Origin: Piezodorus guildinii
Taxonomy: Eukaryota; Arthropoda; Insecta; Hemiptera; Pentatomidae
Reading direction: 5' to 3'
DNA length: 64,000 nt
Assembly (NCBI GenBank): GCA_023052935.1
Contig: CM041294.1
Location: forward strand, 104,316,116-104,380,115
The notes under the pieces were generated by a model. It saw nothing but the letters and a program-made list of their open reading frames with translations. It had not been told where the DNA came from and made no database searches. Each line of letters begins with the position of its first letter. The first letter of the stretch is position 1. This document shows, piece after piece, positions 13,080 to 24,600 of this stretch. The position numbers and the translations under genes are program-made.

Positions 13080-13640
13080 CAAATCGATTGATAATGACCA
13101 CCTCAACGCGATCGGAAAAGTAACAAAGAAAGTTAGATTCCGCAAACATTAAATGACCTCCAAAAAAAGAACAATACCGTTATGAAATTTATGCTATAGT
13201 TGAAGCCAAAACTGTCATTTGTGATGAAAAGTCAACAGTTTAAGATAACATTAGACGAATAGTTCTAGAGTTGTTCGAAAAAGGAGAAGCAGCACATTTT
13301 CAAAACCCCGCGACGCATCAAAAAAGGTGATGAGTACAGTTTGGTGGGCTTCATTTATTTAAATACTTGACGACTATTTCGTCAATTGTATATTCGAATC
13401 GAAACTTTGTCACATCCGCCCTACTCTCCGTACCTCTCGCTTATAGATTGACTTTTTTTTTTTTGGGGGGGGGAGCCTAGACCACTACTTACATGATCTA
13501 AAATTGACGGTCACGTTAGCAGAAATGTATTTATAGTAATGGATATTATTTCGATTAAATTTTCTTTTGAACCAAAATACTGCATTATTTTCCAGACAAC
13601 CCAATTCTACGAAAATCGATTCTAAATATTTTGTTGTTAG
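13080..13640 (+). pseudogene. Degraded mariner-type transposase remnant
   Basis: The plus strand carries HPPYSPYLS near 13410-13445 (family motif HPPYSPDLAPSD), SLDHYLHDLK after a T/G run, and WQKCIYSNGYYFD near 13520-13555 (family C-terminus WxKCIxxxGxYF). Many stops and shifts; the upstream catalytic region is not readable. Tc1/mariner superfamily by motif only. Confidence 0.6.
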
Positions 13641-13741
13641 TTAAAATTTGTTTCTAAACCTAACGGCAACCGTTAATGTTTTTGATGATTGATCTGTATT
13701 ACTACAATGCCGTTAAGTAATTATTTGGCCAAAATACTAAC

Positions 13742-13879
13742 CTTTCAAACATAGGGTTGTAGTGGTCGATTCCTTTCTGAAGATCCACTATGAGGGCTGT
13801 AATCAGCTTGACAAGTCCTTGTATTCTCGTGTCAGGATCCGCTTTGCTCCCAGAGATGTTCCGGTGGATGTCTTCATAC
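13742..13879 (-). CDS. stac: stac-like exon: YEDIHRNISG segment
   Basis: Exon of 138 bp with acceptor TTTTTCCAG| and donor GAAAG|GTTAGT. After the split Trp it reads YEDIHRNISGSKADPDTRIQ, then LVKLITALIVDLQKGIDHYN and PMFE. VxLITxLxxDLQxGxxxYNPxF is a MUN-region helix pair. Several plus-strand open frames across it are antisense shadows. It ends AG, completed by T (Ser). Confidence 0.94.
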
Positions 13880-14264
13880 CTGGAAAAAGTAACTCGAGGC
13901 ATTATACAGAAATTGAATATAACATCGTCTTGGGGAAACATTCGCAGCGTTAGAAAAGCACTGAAGGCAACGTGCTCTTTTCCTGAACACTGTAAAAAAT
14001 GTTTGATACTTTTTGTTTTGCAGTATTATATTTTTATACACCAAGAGACTGGTCGGCAAGTTTTGTATAAGTTTTTTTTTTCAACTACTTAATTTTTTAT
14101 TGAGTATTATTACAATCTGTCCTAATTTGGACATCAATAGTAGTGGTGAAAAATAACATACATACTACATTCATACAATATTTACACATCAATAAAATTA
14201 CAATAAAATATACAGTTTACAATGTCTGTATAAGTTTAATGATTTATTTTCAAAACCCCTTCTG

Positions 14265-14690
14265 TTAGCTCCTAATTTATTAGAGAATTTACCTTTTTTC
14301 TGCAAGTATGCTTTTTAAGAATGTTTATAAGCATTATAATCTATATATTCTATCTAATACCTAATTTATAAATATCGTTGTTTTACGGAGGACTTAAATC
14401 TAAAACTAAAACTTAATTTTCGAAATTTTCTGCCGCTGTTGATATATTCCAGAAGCTGTCAGATTACCATATGTCTGTAATTGTCTATACGTTTGACCGT
14501 TTCAAAGAAATTGTTTTTCCTCACAGACATTAGTTGGGTAATTTTCGGTTGTTTTTAATTCCTCACAGATGGTTTTAGCTCTTTGGATTGACATTCCGCT
14601 AAAAACTTTCCTTAGTATACCATTTTGAAAAGATTGCAAACGTTTTTGGCCGACTTAGCAACACGCGGAATGTGTGGTCCTCCATATAAT
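14265..14690 (-). repeat. Dispersed repeat C, copy 1 (probably an old LINE)
   Basis: Similar to 55060-55560 in the same orientation: CTTTTTCTGCAAG, TAAAACTAAAACTTAATTTT, GATTGCAAACG then GGCC/TCGACTTAGC. The minus strand can be read LQSFQNGILRKVFSG, then AKTICEELKTTENYP with stops, resembling a LINE ORF2 tail. Classification is tentative. Confidence 0.5.
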
Positions 14691-14699
14691 AGAGTTTAG

Positions 14700-15240
14700 T
14701 GTATAATAATACGCTTACCGAACCCGATGGTTCGATGCCGATACCACTAGACTTCGCCTGCACAGACTCGTCTAATGTTCGCCGGTCAACCCTAGCCCCT
14801 GAGATCAGCCTTAACGCAATCCTCCCATCGACGCTTCGGCCTACCTTTCGGACGCCTACCAGTGGGTTCAGCGAATACTAACTTTCTCGGAATCCGTTCC
14901 TCACCGAACCCAACAACTTTACGCGCCCATTTGAGTCTCCGCGATGTTATCAACTCAATTATATTCACAGGATACAACCTCCACAATTCCGCGTTGTGCA
15001 ACCTTCTAAATTTCCAAGTGGCCCCATCTCTCTTCGGACCAAAAATTTTTACGCAGTACCTTATTTTCGAAAACCTTAAGCCGTTGTTCATCCTTCAAAG
15101 TAAGCGGCCACGTTTCACATCAGTAAAGAACCGTCGGAAGAACAATAGTTTTATAAATTCGAACCTTTAAGTTTTTAGCCAGAAGTCGCGAGCAAAGTAA
15201 TTTAGCAACTGAATAATAACACGCATTACCCGCCTTTAAC
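14700..15240 (-). pseudogene. LINE RT C-terminal fragment (family L2), copy 1
   Basis: The minus strand matches the copy at 61456-62022: KVLRKxFxxKRD, RRLHNAEL, ITSRRLKWARKVVGFGEERI, GRRPKGRPKRRWEDCVKADL. It is interrupted by shifts and a stop in place of the YGCETW Gly/Cys region. It is flanked by TAATAATA, the (ATT)n tail of this family. A 102-aa plus-strand frame here is antisense. Confidence 0.85.
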
Positions 15241-15976
15241 CGAGTGTATTATAGTTTTAGACATTTATGCTTTCAGTCGAAGAGACAAATAACCTAAGAT
15301 AGATGAGAAGAGATAAATAAGACTTAAATAACCAATCAAATGACTAATTTGGCGTAATTTCTGCCTTACAATCTTTAATTTTCTTACAAAAATGGACCGA
15401 AAATATTTAAGTAACTCCAAGAAAGCGAATGTATTCAGGTAATTTAATTTCGTAGTTGTTTATAGAAAAAAATTTCAAGGAAAATATATTTTGGCTATTT
15501 AGCTATTAATTGTATACAGATGGGGTTTCACAGGGAGGGGCATTATAAAATCCTCTCTCTCCTTCCCAAAATAATCACGGACAAAAATGGGAACAATGGT
15601 TAAGTGAAAATACTCCTATCTACTAATACTAAATGCCTTATAGAACGTCTTTCTATTCAAACTATATTAAACCGGACGAGTTATTCAATCGGTTATTATC
15701 ATATTATTTCAGAGGGGATAGACCGAAGTTTATTATGTGGGATCACAACGCAATAATAATTTGCCTAGACTAGATTTGAACCGGTGCTGTATGGCCAGGT
15801 CATGTCACCTCCTTTTTATACAAACTGTATAACCCATCCTATTTGGCTTGGTAAGGAAATTACACCCCCTCTTCTTCTCTCAGTTCCTCAAATAAAAATC
15901 TATGACTGGTTAGGCTCCAGATATTCAATACATTAATTTTTTGGTTAAAAAACATCATTTTGTTGACTTGACTCAC
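15241..15976. other. Intronic stretch, nothing recognised
   Basis: No coding or repeat match seen. A pyrimidine-rich patch at 15840-15890 is unremarkable. Confidence 0.5.
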
Positions 15977-16084
15977 CATTCAAGAGTTCCTTTCTTCAAC
16001 GCAGTAATTATTTCTCCTCTAATCTCCTTGTTGAAGGGACAGCACTTCCAAAAAGCTTTCATGTTTGCAAGTAGTCCCAGACAT
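15977..16084 (-). CDS. stac: stac-like exon: CLGLLANMKAFWKCCPF segment
   Basis: Exon of 108 bp with acceptor TTTTTACCCAG| and donor GAATG|GTGAGT. It reads CLGLLANMKAFWKCCPFNKE, then IRGEIITALKKGTLE and a split Trp. The cysteine-bearing WKxCPFNxEI segment and LKKGTLEWY are family-typical. It has an excellent donor and pyrimidine tract. Confidence 0.94.
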
Positions 16085-16386
16085 CTGGGTAAAAAAAAAA
16101 ATATTAAGTAACACCATGCAAATGTTAATAAAATTATTTCTATTTTCTATTATTCATTGAAAAATTGAGGTGATTTATATCTTATAAAAACAATGACAAG
16201 AAGAACATCGTATGATTTGAAAACGATATCTCAATATTATATTAAAAGCCTAAAAACGGTTTTGTATGTGAATATAATTTTTGCTAACTTTAATAATATT
16301 ATAAACCTTTAATCTTGTGAAATCACAGTTTGTGCTGACAGTAAATCTATGAGATAATTGAGTCACATAGAAAATTGAAAACAAAC

Positions 16387-16511
16387 CTGAGCAGATTTTC
16401 TAGCCTGTTCATGGAAGGCCTGTGGTGGTGAGGAAACAGGGCTCGATGTTTACGAATCAGCTGAAGCGCGAAATCGAGGAAATTGTTGAACGACTCCGCT
16501 AGAAATTCTTC
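16387..16511 (-). CDS. stac: stac-like exon: EEFLAESFNNFLDF segment
   Basis: Exon of 125 bp with acceptor TTATTAAAG| and donor CTCAG|GTTTGT. It reads EEFLAESFNNFLDFALQL, then IRKHRALFPHHHRPSMNRLE. This is the helical start of the MUN/MHD1 region. It ends with AG, completed by A in the next exon (Arg) to give LLRCLGLL. An open frame runs past both splice sites, but only this part matches the family. Confidence 0.93.
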
Positions 16512-16719
16512 CTTTAATAAAAAAAAAAAAATGTGAAAATATCTAGGCATGTTCTTAGTCTCAATTACATTTATTTGTATTCTATATTAATAATTTATGT
16601 GATTAACTTAATTAATCAATTAATCTTTAAAATCTAGCTAATAACAAAGTAAAGAAATATGCTTTAGGTAGATCTAATATTCTTATGAATTTAATAAATA
16701 TGTTATTATATCAAAAACG

Positions 16720-17605
16720 CTGCAAATTATTACACAATGGTTTATTATTTCCAAATAACAATATTAGGGTATAACTGTTTATAAAGCTGTAGATAGGCAA
16801 TGAAGTAATAAGAAAAGCAATAATTCAAAGGATAATATTATGTCACTACCGCTGATTTCAAAATACAAGATCTCAGCAATTTGTTAACCAATTTCCAATG
16901 ATTCTTTTTTCATTTTGTGAAAAATTAAATGCTCTATGATACTTCAAAAATTTTTGGTATTTATTAATTAGGATAAACGTTTAAAAAATATATTTAAAAA
17001 TTCGTTATGCGGATTCTACGCATCATGAAACGTAAGCTTCCAAATTTCGAGCAGGGGTCATTTTTTTTTTTTTTTTGGTCGATTACAAAGGTTGATTTTT
17101 TACAGGACTGCGTTACTATTTCCTTTTCTTTTCTTTCATTTTAATAAAATTTCCTGATTATAGAGCACCTTACAATTTATCTTTATCATTAATAATAACC
17201 GAGTTATCAGAGAATCACATCACTTATAAGTTGTGGATTGACCATATAAGATGATTTTTTTAATTTTGCTCTTTATTTATCGCGTTGTCTCGATCTCGAA
17301 AATTTCGATTTTTCTCATCTTCAAAAATATCCGATTTTTTGTGGAATTACATCTATTATAATTTGTTACTTGAATATACATAAGGATTTTTTTTTTTTAA
17401 TATCGCCCTCGACTGATTCTAAAACACTATACATATTTTCCCCATCTCCAAAAACAACTGAATAATGAGCGTATTTCATTTGAGTGAAATTTCAATTTAT
17501 ATCTTTTCTTTTTTCTCTTTTTTATAATTAATCGCAGTTTGATGGTTAAAAACAATAATGATTTTTTTCTCCATTTTCGAAAATAACGTAGTTACAAGCA
17601 TATAT

Positions 17606-17646
<41 letters not shown>

Positions 17647-18150
17647 TGAGATTTAAATGTTTTTCATTTTTCTCTTTTATTTTTTTAGCGCGCTCTACTG
17701 ATTCTAAAACTCTATACATACTTTTCTCTTTTGTCAAATATAACTGAGTTATAAGCGTATTTATATGTAAAATTTATTTTTTTTTTATTTTATAATTAAT
17801 CGCGGTTTTTTTGGTTAAAAACACTGATAACTTTTTTCTTTATCTTAAAAAAAACAAAACATATTTATTGAATTAAATCATATTTAATCAGCCGCCATTT
17901 CAAAACTAACCAGCTGATATCAACGTTTAGATGTTAGGATTATCGTTGTATAGACTAGTATTTTTGTGGCAAATTTCAAAAAAATTGGTCCAGTAGTTTC
18001 GGAGGAATGCGGCGGACGGCGGACAAACAGATTTTTTTTTTTTTTATTCGGATTCTATGCATCTTTAAACGTAAGCTATCAAATTTTGAGTAAGTGTAAT
18101 TTTTTTTTTTTGGTCGATTACAAAGGTTAATTATTGAAAATAATAAACCA
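16720..18150 (+). repeat. Dispersed repeat D, copy 1
   Basis: It begins GCTGCAAATTATTACACAAT then GGTTTATTATTTCC and ends GAAAATAATAAACCA, so the termini are inverted (TGGTTTATTATTT). An internal block, GGATTCTACGCATC..GAAACGTAAGC, occurs twice (about 17008 and 18050). Tandem-like internal units carry TGATTCTAAAAC and AACTGAGTTAT. Further copies are at 29851-31004 and 49625-50330, with solo ends at 28925, 36725 and 47325. It includes a TA run at 17600-17644. A class-II or foldback nature is inferred. Confidence 0.75.
17600..17644. repeat. (TA)n microsatellite
   Basis: TA run interrupted by two C bases, inside repeat D. Confidence 0.9.
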
Positions 18151-18314
18151 ATAAAGTTGTTTTCGGTCTCATCAAGCTTGTATAGTTAATGTTTTTAAAA
18201 ATTATCGGTGCTAAAATGATGCACACCCAGAACCTGACTAAAAACTCATTTAAGTTTATTTTTTGGCTTGAAAAGTCTTATGAAGAATAAACCTAGCTAC
18301 AGCACTTTAATGTT

Positions 18315-19095
18315 TATTCTATTAGCAGTTTGCGAGGCCACCGTCTTTTCGGTCGCCTTGAAGAATTATTGGGAGTAGATGGTAATGAGTGGTTACGGAC
18401 AAAAGGGTTTGGGTGGGCAGGTAGTTTGGAAATAAAGATGTATCTATATTTGACTACGTCTGCAACTAATGGAATATTCAGGTCTCTGTGGATAAGATTA
18501 TTAGTAATCAATTATAGGGCATTGATTATTTTTCGAAGGATTTTAGATTGCAAGAATTGGATGCAGGAGTAATCGATGATTTATTGGACCCCTATAGCTC
18601 ACTGCCATAGGTCCAAATACGTTTGATATTGACAATGTGAATGAGTTTTTGTAGTAAATAGGGAGTTTGAGCGTTTGCCGAGTAAGTGGTTTATTCTTTG
18701 GGGGATCCACGATCAGTTTCTTGTCGTTTAAGTCTTCTATGAGGATTCCAAGTAAGATGTTTCTCTAGATGGAGTACTAGGTATCGTATTTGTTTTACGA
18801 GAATGAGTTTGGTATTATTAAAAGAAACACTGGGGCAAGAAGTCATAGGTTTAAGAGGTATATAGATAGTAGAACTTGTTTGATAGGATTTGTTATAATT
18901 CTGCAGTTCAGAAACCATTCATTCTTCAATAGCTGATATATAGCTCTGTAGAATTTGAGATGCAGCAACCGGATCTTTATTCACAGATAACGCTCATGTA
19001 TCATCGGCGTAAGTAGTATAACAGTGCTTGGATAGATAGTAATATAGGAGGATTGGACCTAGAATATTACCAAGAGGTACACCGGCCAAAATTGT
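18315..19095 (-). pseudogene. Jockey-type LINE ORF2 fragment (family L3)
   Basis: The minus strand reads AGVPLGNILGPILLYYY, TTYADDT (RT catalytic box), VNKDPVAASQILQSYISAIE, then QIRYLVLHLEKHLTWNPHRR and NLIHRDLNIPLVADVVKY. These match the order of Jockey-clade ORF2 C-termini (AGVPQGSxLGP, FADDT, YLGxxLDxRLTW, HRDLxIP). Stops after ADDT and elsewhere make it a pseudogene. A second fragment is at 35530-35786. Confidence 0.9.
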
Positions 19096-19157
19096 ATAAT
19101 ACATTTAATAAACATAAATTATTAGTATTAAACTTGAGAAAATAAAACGTCACTAAC

Positions 19158-19361
19158 CTCCTGCCTGGTGAGTGTCTCGTGTGGCCAAGCATGTTCTAAG
19201 GACGAAAGTTGCCGAGCGAGGACCTGAGGTTCAACGCCGGACAGGGTAGAGTAGGCAATCCACCTCACGGCGGCACATTGCAGATCTGTGAGGTCACCCT
19301 GGATGGCGTGCTGGTGGAGGATGGTTAGGGCGACGTGAGGGAGGTCTCCATTCCATGCTCC
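19158..19361 (-). CDS. stac: stac-like exon: LHQHAIQGDL, start of Munc13-homology region
   Basis: Exon of 204 bp (68 codons, phase 0) with acceptor CTGTTGTAG| and donor GAG|GTTAGT. It reads GAWNGDLPHVALTILHQHAI, QGDLTDLQCAAVRWIAYS and ends SLEHAWPHETLTRQE. LHQHAxQGDLTxLQ followed by RWxAYS is a strong BAIAP3/Munc13-4 family match. GC is about 57%, well above the flanks. Confidence 0.95.
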
Positions 19362-19569
19362 CTACAACAGGATATTGTTACTATATGGTATTTAGTGGGA
19401 ATAATAGTATTTTCTACTGCGAAGGAAGCTACTACCCTTTAGATATGAACACAAAATATCGATATTGAATTAATATTCTCGAACATTTTTATGATTTACG
19501 ACATATACTTATTAGGTAACTAATTGTTTATTACTTTAATTTATCTACACATGGAATTATCCTAAGGGA

Positions 19570-20220
19570 AAGTAATGCTTTTGAAAAAAAATCGAATTCG
19601 AGTTTTCAGCGGAAATACACGTTTTAGGGGCCCCCGAGTCTAGATCACAAAGTCCCGCAAAAAACTATGAGGGTGGTTAGTCTAATTTGGAAACGATAAG
19701 TTGTCTAAAAATAAACTTTCATATTTTAGAAGTGTATATGCCTGAGTTGTTACAGAAACATTTTCACCCAAATGGCTGACTGGAAGTGCTACTATATAAC
19801 AAGCGTTTGGGATCTTTTAACTATTTTCTCACTAACAGAGCATACTTTCTTGATTTAACTCTCTAACTTCGATGTAAAATTAAATGTACTTTAATATATT
19901 GCAGGTTTCATTCTCATTGTAAAAGTCTGACAGGGCAGTAATGCCAGTTTTTGAAATTTATATCCACTAAAGTACTTTTAATTTAAAAGATTAAAAAAAA
20001 AATTCTTTCAACTAATTCCATCTTGTTGGTAAATACAAGATAGTATAAATATACCAGTTGAATGAATTTGATAACACGCCACAGGAGAAACAATCAAAAA
20101 TATTTTTTTACATATAATAATGGAAATGTACTGTTAGAAGCTAAATATTTTAGAAAAATGTTATATACAAAGTTGAAGAATGATATGAAATGGAAAATGA
20201 TGAGAAGTGGATAAAACTTG
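19570..20220 (+). repeat. Dispersed repeat B, divergent copy 1
   Basis: Shares TCGAATTC.AGTTTTCA.CGGA, AATACACGTTTTAGGGGCC, GGCTGACTGGAAGTGCTACT and CTAAAGTACTTTTAATTT with the copies near 42 kb, 44 kb and 62 kb. The conserved right terminus of the other copies is missing. Confidence 0.65.
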
Positions 20221-20539
20221 TACCGTGATTAGTAATAATAATGATAATGACAGCATAAGAAAAATAATCATTTTCTATAAAAAAGTATGATTTTTTAAAA
20301 ATTATATTCGTAACAGAAATCGATTATTCGTTTTCTTTATTGTTTTCGAATCTATTTTTCGAAAATTCAGTAATGAGCCGTGAAGATGTATTGTATCCAT
20401 TGATAAAACTACTTGATTCATTTTATTGTGACTTTGTAGAATAGCATTTGATTGTAACGGGTTTTAAGAATCAATTTGTATGTATCCTTCTAAAGCTTTG
20501 GAATATGTTTTTATTCATACCATAAGGGAATGCTACGAA

Positions 20540-21385
20540 TCTTAATAATAATTCTTTATTATTTTGGGACATGTCCCTTTTGAATAAAATTTACAGAATG
20601 TAGAAATTGAGCTCCAGAGTCTTAGAGTAGATTAAATACATATAAAAAAGTTAAAAATGAATGATATAACATAGACATATGTAAATGAGAAGGATACAAT
20701 AATAAAGCTTATTTACAATTCTATGTTGACTGGATATTCATTAGATTATTGAATATGCGGGATTTGAAGGTAGAGAGATAGTTGGAGAGCCGGATGAAAA
20801 GAGAAAAAGAGTTCTATAGGATTGAGGATCGAATAAGAAAAGATCTGTTCAGTGGGCTGTATTATATAAATCTGGAGGCCTGGGGCGTCCAGCGGGGATG
20901 GACAAAGGATTTGAATAGTAGGTCAAAAATGTATGACGGACGGTGGGATTGGATAACCTGGTAAAGGAATGATGCAAGGAAATACGGATGTGTACCAAGG
21001 GACCCAGAATATAAATTGAACAAAACAATTAATTAAGCGTTTAATTTTTACCTCGAGATCCCCAGAAACACCACCGTAATCCGCACAGCAATTGTCGAAG
21101 TGGGGAAATAATAGAGAGGTGCCGAGGAGTTTTCGGATTTCATGCGGGAATAGATGACGGAGGGAATTCAGTCGCTTTAAGGCCAAATGGTATGGCGGGA
21201 GATTTCGAAAATAAGATTTTTGAAGGATAGTTATAGATGGTTTGATCGCAGATTATTCCCTGATTCCAGACAGTCGGATAGAACTTTATAGGATGACTAT
21301 TTAGGAACAGGGTTGGAATATGTGGAACAGTTTTCAGGAAGGGATGGGATCTTATTACCAATGATTTTGTTTTTTCATCATTTAG
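20540..21385 (-). pseudogene. LINE ORF2 3'-end (family L4), copy 1
   Basis: The minus strand reads ALKRLNSLRHLFPHEIRKLL, LLFPHFDNCCADYGGVSGDL, EVKIKRLINCFVQFIFWVPW. The 3' UTR ends with hairpin GGGACATGTCCC and AATAATAAAGAATTATT. It is collinear with the opposite-strand copy at 38270-39440. It lacks about 55 bp, including the GELKWL segment. Confidence 0.88.
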
Positions 21386-21448
21386 TTTTAACTTATTTTT
21401 AATCTTAAATGTTAATGTTTAAATATATAGTGTAGGCTGAGAGATTAC

Positions 21449-21652
21449 CTGACTTCTGGACATTTCATATTCTGAGAAGACTGTGGTCAGCCGAACCTGC
21501 TGCCTGATGTCCTCCCAGTTGTCTTCTTCCGACGTACCTCTGTCCTCTCTGGTCGAGAGCCACAGCTTCAGTCTTATTTTCCCCTGTATGTTAGACCTCT
21601 GGGTCCTAGCTTCAAGCTTATACCAACAGTCGAGTCCAGTAGAAGGAATGTC
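21449..21652 (-). CDS. stac: stac-like exon: end of C2A and linker
   Basis: Exon of 204 bp (68 codons, phase 0 at both ends) with acceptor ATGTACAG| and donor CAG|GTAATC. It reads DIPSTGLDCWYKLEARTQ, then SNIQGKIRLKLWLSTRED and TSEEDNWEDIRQQ. The WYKLE/IxGxIxLxLW pattern is the last two C2 strands; EEDNWEDIRQ leads to the Munc13-homology region. It is separated from the previous exon by an 87-bp intron. Confidence 0.95.
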
Positions 21653-21739
21653 CTGTACATGGAATCATATTACCTTAACACTTTTGTTATACAATTCACG
21701 TCAAATAAATCGTATATGAGAGAATACTTGAGTAATTAC

Positions 21740-21896
21740 CTGAATAGGAATGTTGACACAGCCCAAGAAGTCATCCTGACTGCCAGATCGCGCGCTCTGG
21801 GCTATTTGCTTGAAGAACCGACCAAGTCCCTTCACCCCTCGCACTTCGTTCAGCTTCGAGACTGCGTCAAAGACTGAAGACTCATCGTCGTGGTCC
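21740..21896 (-). CDS. stac: stac-like exon: C2 tail DHDDE to [10 protein letters not shown]
   Basis: Exon of 157 bp with acceptor TGTCAAAAG| and donor CAG|GTAATT. It reads (W)[18 protein letters not shown], then [17 protein letters not shown] and [17 protein letters not shown] supplies loop-3 acidic residues. The amphipathic insert between DHDD and DDFLG is characteristic of BAIAP3/Munc13-4 C2A domains and separates them from other C2 proteins. The upstream intron is 14.2 kb. It ends in phase 0. Confidence 0.95.
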
Positions 21897-22027
21897 CTTT
21901 TGACACAGTAGAAATTAGTTATTTAATATAATCAACTACAAAATGTGCGTAGTATAATTATATTATATTAACTTTGCTGAAGTTCGGAATCAAATTAAGA
22001 AGATAAATGAATTCTGTAAAAAAAGCT

Positions 22028-22297
22028 GACTATAGGGATTCGTACTGTTTCTAGGTCAACGGCTGTGCAATGAGGTGATTAGGCCTTAATCTCGCTTAGC
22101 CCCCAGGTTTTCCCCCAATTATTTTGGGTACCCGCTTTATAGAGGCTGGGTCTGCCCAGGAGGGTCTCCATACCCAAGGGTCGCCCCCCGACTGAATTAA
22201 CAGAATAAATAATATTCTGCCACAGCCGGGATTCGAACCCAGGACCTGGAGCACAGCAGACTAGCGCTCTATCCACTAGACCACGCCGCTCCCCATA
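22028..22297 (-). mobile_element. SINE family B, tRNA-headed, full copy
   Basis: The complement starts GGGGAGCGGCGTGGTCTAGT with box A (TGGTCTAGTGGATAGAGCG) and box B (GGTTCGAATCC), then a unique body with GGGTACCCAAAATAATTGGG and tail AGGCCTAATCACCTCATTGC. Flanks GTAAAAAAAGCT (22016-22027) and GTAAAAAGCT (22298-22307) look like a target duplication differing in A-run length. The tRNA head is not a functional tRNA, because the T stem has a mismatch and the body continues. A 3' fragment of the same family is at 35787-35915. Confidence 0.88.
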
Positions 22298-22640
22298 GTA
22301 AAAAGCTACTAAAATTAAAAAGAAGAGGAAAAAATTATTATGGGAACTATTCCACAAAGTATAACATCAGATTTGACATAATAGTTAATGTCAGAGCTAT
22401 GTCTATATCTGGCCAAGACATAAAATTAAATTAATTTTCATTAAAAATAAAACAATAATAAGAGATAAATTATAAGTGACAATATAATTAAATACAATTT
22501 ATTACTTATGATTAAATCTTAAGAGAAATGACAAAAACGAAAAGTTGAAAAAACAAAAGTAAATATGTTATATGCGAGAAAAAAAAAAGTTTCAATCCAA
22601 CTAAAAGTTAGCAGTACATATTCTTGTTGTCAGACAGCGA
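22298..22640. other. Intronic stretch, nothing recognised
   Basis: AT-rich, with no feature beyond A-runs. Confidence 0.5.
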
Positions 22641-22905
22641 CATTTCGAGATCCGAAACGGAATTAAAATAGAAGGTATCGGAATGTGGAAAGAGAGAAAG
22701 AGAGTGAGCATGCCGGATGTTTGGAGGGAGACAATTCCAAAATCTGTTGCAACGAGCTAGTAAGGAACGTCCTCAGATTCTGAGGGAAGAACTATAAAGG
22801 TCAGAAATCGGGATCTAGTTTCTTGCGAATGGAATTCGAGTTTGATCTGCTGATCGCAGAGGGGTTCGGTACAGAAACGATCCCAGGAAATATTGCCTAA
22901 GGGTG
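22640..22905 (-). pseudogene. LINE ORF2 C-terminal remnant (family L4-like)
   Basis: The minus strand reads RQYFLGSFLYRTPLRS and then CNRFWNCLPPNIR, the ...YFLxSFLYR and FWNxLPxxIR pattern that ends L4-type ORF2. Stops interrupt it. Confidence 0.65.
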
Positions 22906-24529
22906 TGGGAAAAAAGCCATTTTGACTCCCCATTAAGCTATATAACTTTCTCTATTTTTGCATTCATTTTGAGCCACACTCGAACCATCTCATCCTTAAT
23001 TTACAATCACACGGTCAGAAATTTAATATTCAATATGAATCTGTCAATGGGAATTCGGAAAGATATCCTGCCGTCTGTTGGTATATTGGGCTACGGAGCG
23101 ACTATCCATTATTATTTCTTATCGAAAATCTTTCATATATTTTGAAAATGACTATAAAACTACCGCAAATAAAACCTAAAATCCTAATCTTTAGGCATGC
23201 TTATACAGTTTTATAGTACGCTTTCTTTTGTAAATTATGTTACTACCTTTAGCATATTTTGGAATATTTGACCCATTGCTATTATTCTATCTTCTTATTA
23301 TTATTTTGTTAGAACAATCTCTATCTACAATGGGCCAACCGTTTATTATTAGTACGAAAGATTTTTCCTATTTCATTTTATTTTTAGAGCTTATAAGTCT
23401 GAACAGATTTAAAATATAATATCTGACCAGCGAAGAGTACAAATGGTGTCCGAGAAACGTTTTCAAATGAATAATCATATTTTTATTAAACAATTTTAGC
23501 ATATTAAATGATGGATCTCTTCACAGAGTCCGCAAGGGGACCAATCTTCGAACAGCTGTGTAAAGATTTGCAATGGAATAATATCAAAATATCATTGTTA
23601 TAAACCTTATTGAGGGAATATTTAACATTATGTAAAGTAAAAATATTGTTTGATCTTGGTTCCTTTTTAAAAGATAACAAAAGAAAAGAACTTTTATAAA
23701 TTTCTCTAGAGGATAGTTGCTATCGATTTCGATATTTAATAGAGCTTCCTCTTCTAAATATTAGATATATTTATGGAAATTATTGTGCATCCGTAAGTAA
23801 AAGGTTGAATACTTCATTATAAAATACTTTACCGACGAAAAAAAAAAGTTTGGTTAACAAGGAAATATATTTTGAGACATTGGAAATAAAAATATTGCAT
23901 ATATCCTTTGTTGCCATAGATTTATATTTCAGAACACTTTCAACAATTGTACAAGGCCCTTAAAAAACAGTTCCTGAATCCAAACGATTTGCATACTGCA
24001 TATTTTTCAAAGGCTCTATTCAAATTTCCATTAATTAAAGGTTTATAACGTGGTGAATCCACCTTTTGCTTTGCTTTATAATGTTTTTTTGTTTCAGAAT
24101 AATAAAATGCATCTGTAAAATGTAAATAGCATACAGAGATGAATCAATGATGAATTTTTCTGACGCAGTTTAAAGCTCTAGGCACTTCGTACTACATCAA
24201 ATAAACAGTCAAACATTGAGTCTTGAAATAAAATCTCTTAGCTGTAAATGATTCAGTAACGGAAAGCGCTTATATTACCGTTCAATAATTTTATATTTTC
24301 ACAATTTATGTATATGAATTTAAAACAAATGAAGTATTTTTGATCTATTAACTATTTATTCAGTGTTCATGTAAACAGTGGATAATTTTATGCCTGACTG
24401 TTTAATTATAGGTTTATCTAAATGCAAAGACATAATTTTTAAAATATAAATTGAAAAGGGATTCTTTAAAATGGTAAATAGCTTTGAACTCTAATTACGA
24501 AATTCCAAAATCAAAACAGGATGATATTT
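22906..24529. other. Intronic stretch, nothing recognised
   Basis: AT-rich. The short plus-strand frames at 22903 and 23237 are hydrophobic and unsupported. Confidence 0.5.
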
Positions 24530-24600
24530 TAAGATGATGAAGATGGTTGGGGGTGCGGTCAGAAAGAAGCGCACATTAAAAAGTAGTACTTATTTTAATT

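Noticed and set aside
13762..14092. Plus-strand open frames of 63 and 100 aa
   Set aside because: They are antisense shadows of stac-like exon 13742-13879.
22228..22297. tRNA gene on the minus strand
   Set aside because: Box A and B are present, but T-stem pairing is imperfect, the sequence continues into a repeated body, and a target duplication surrounds it: it is a SINE head. The same holds for 31011, 39100-39180 and 47698.
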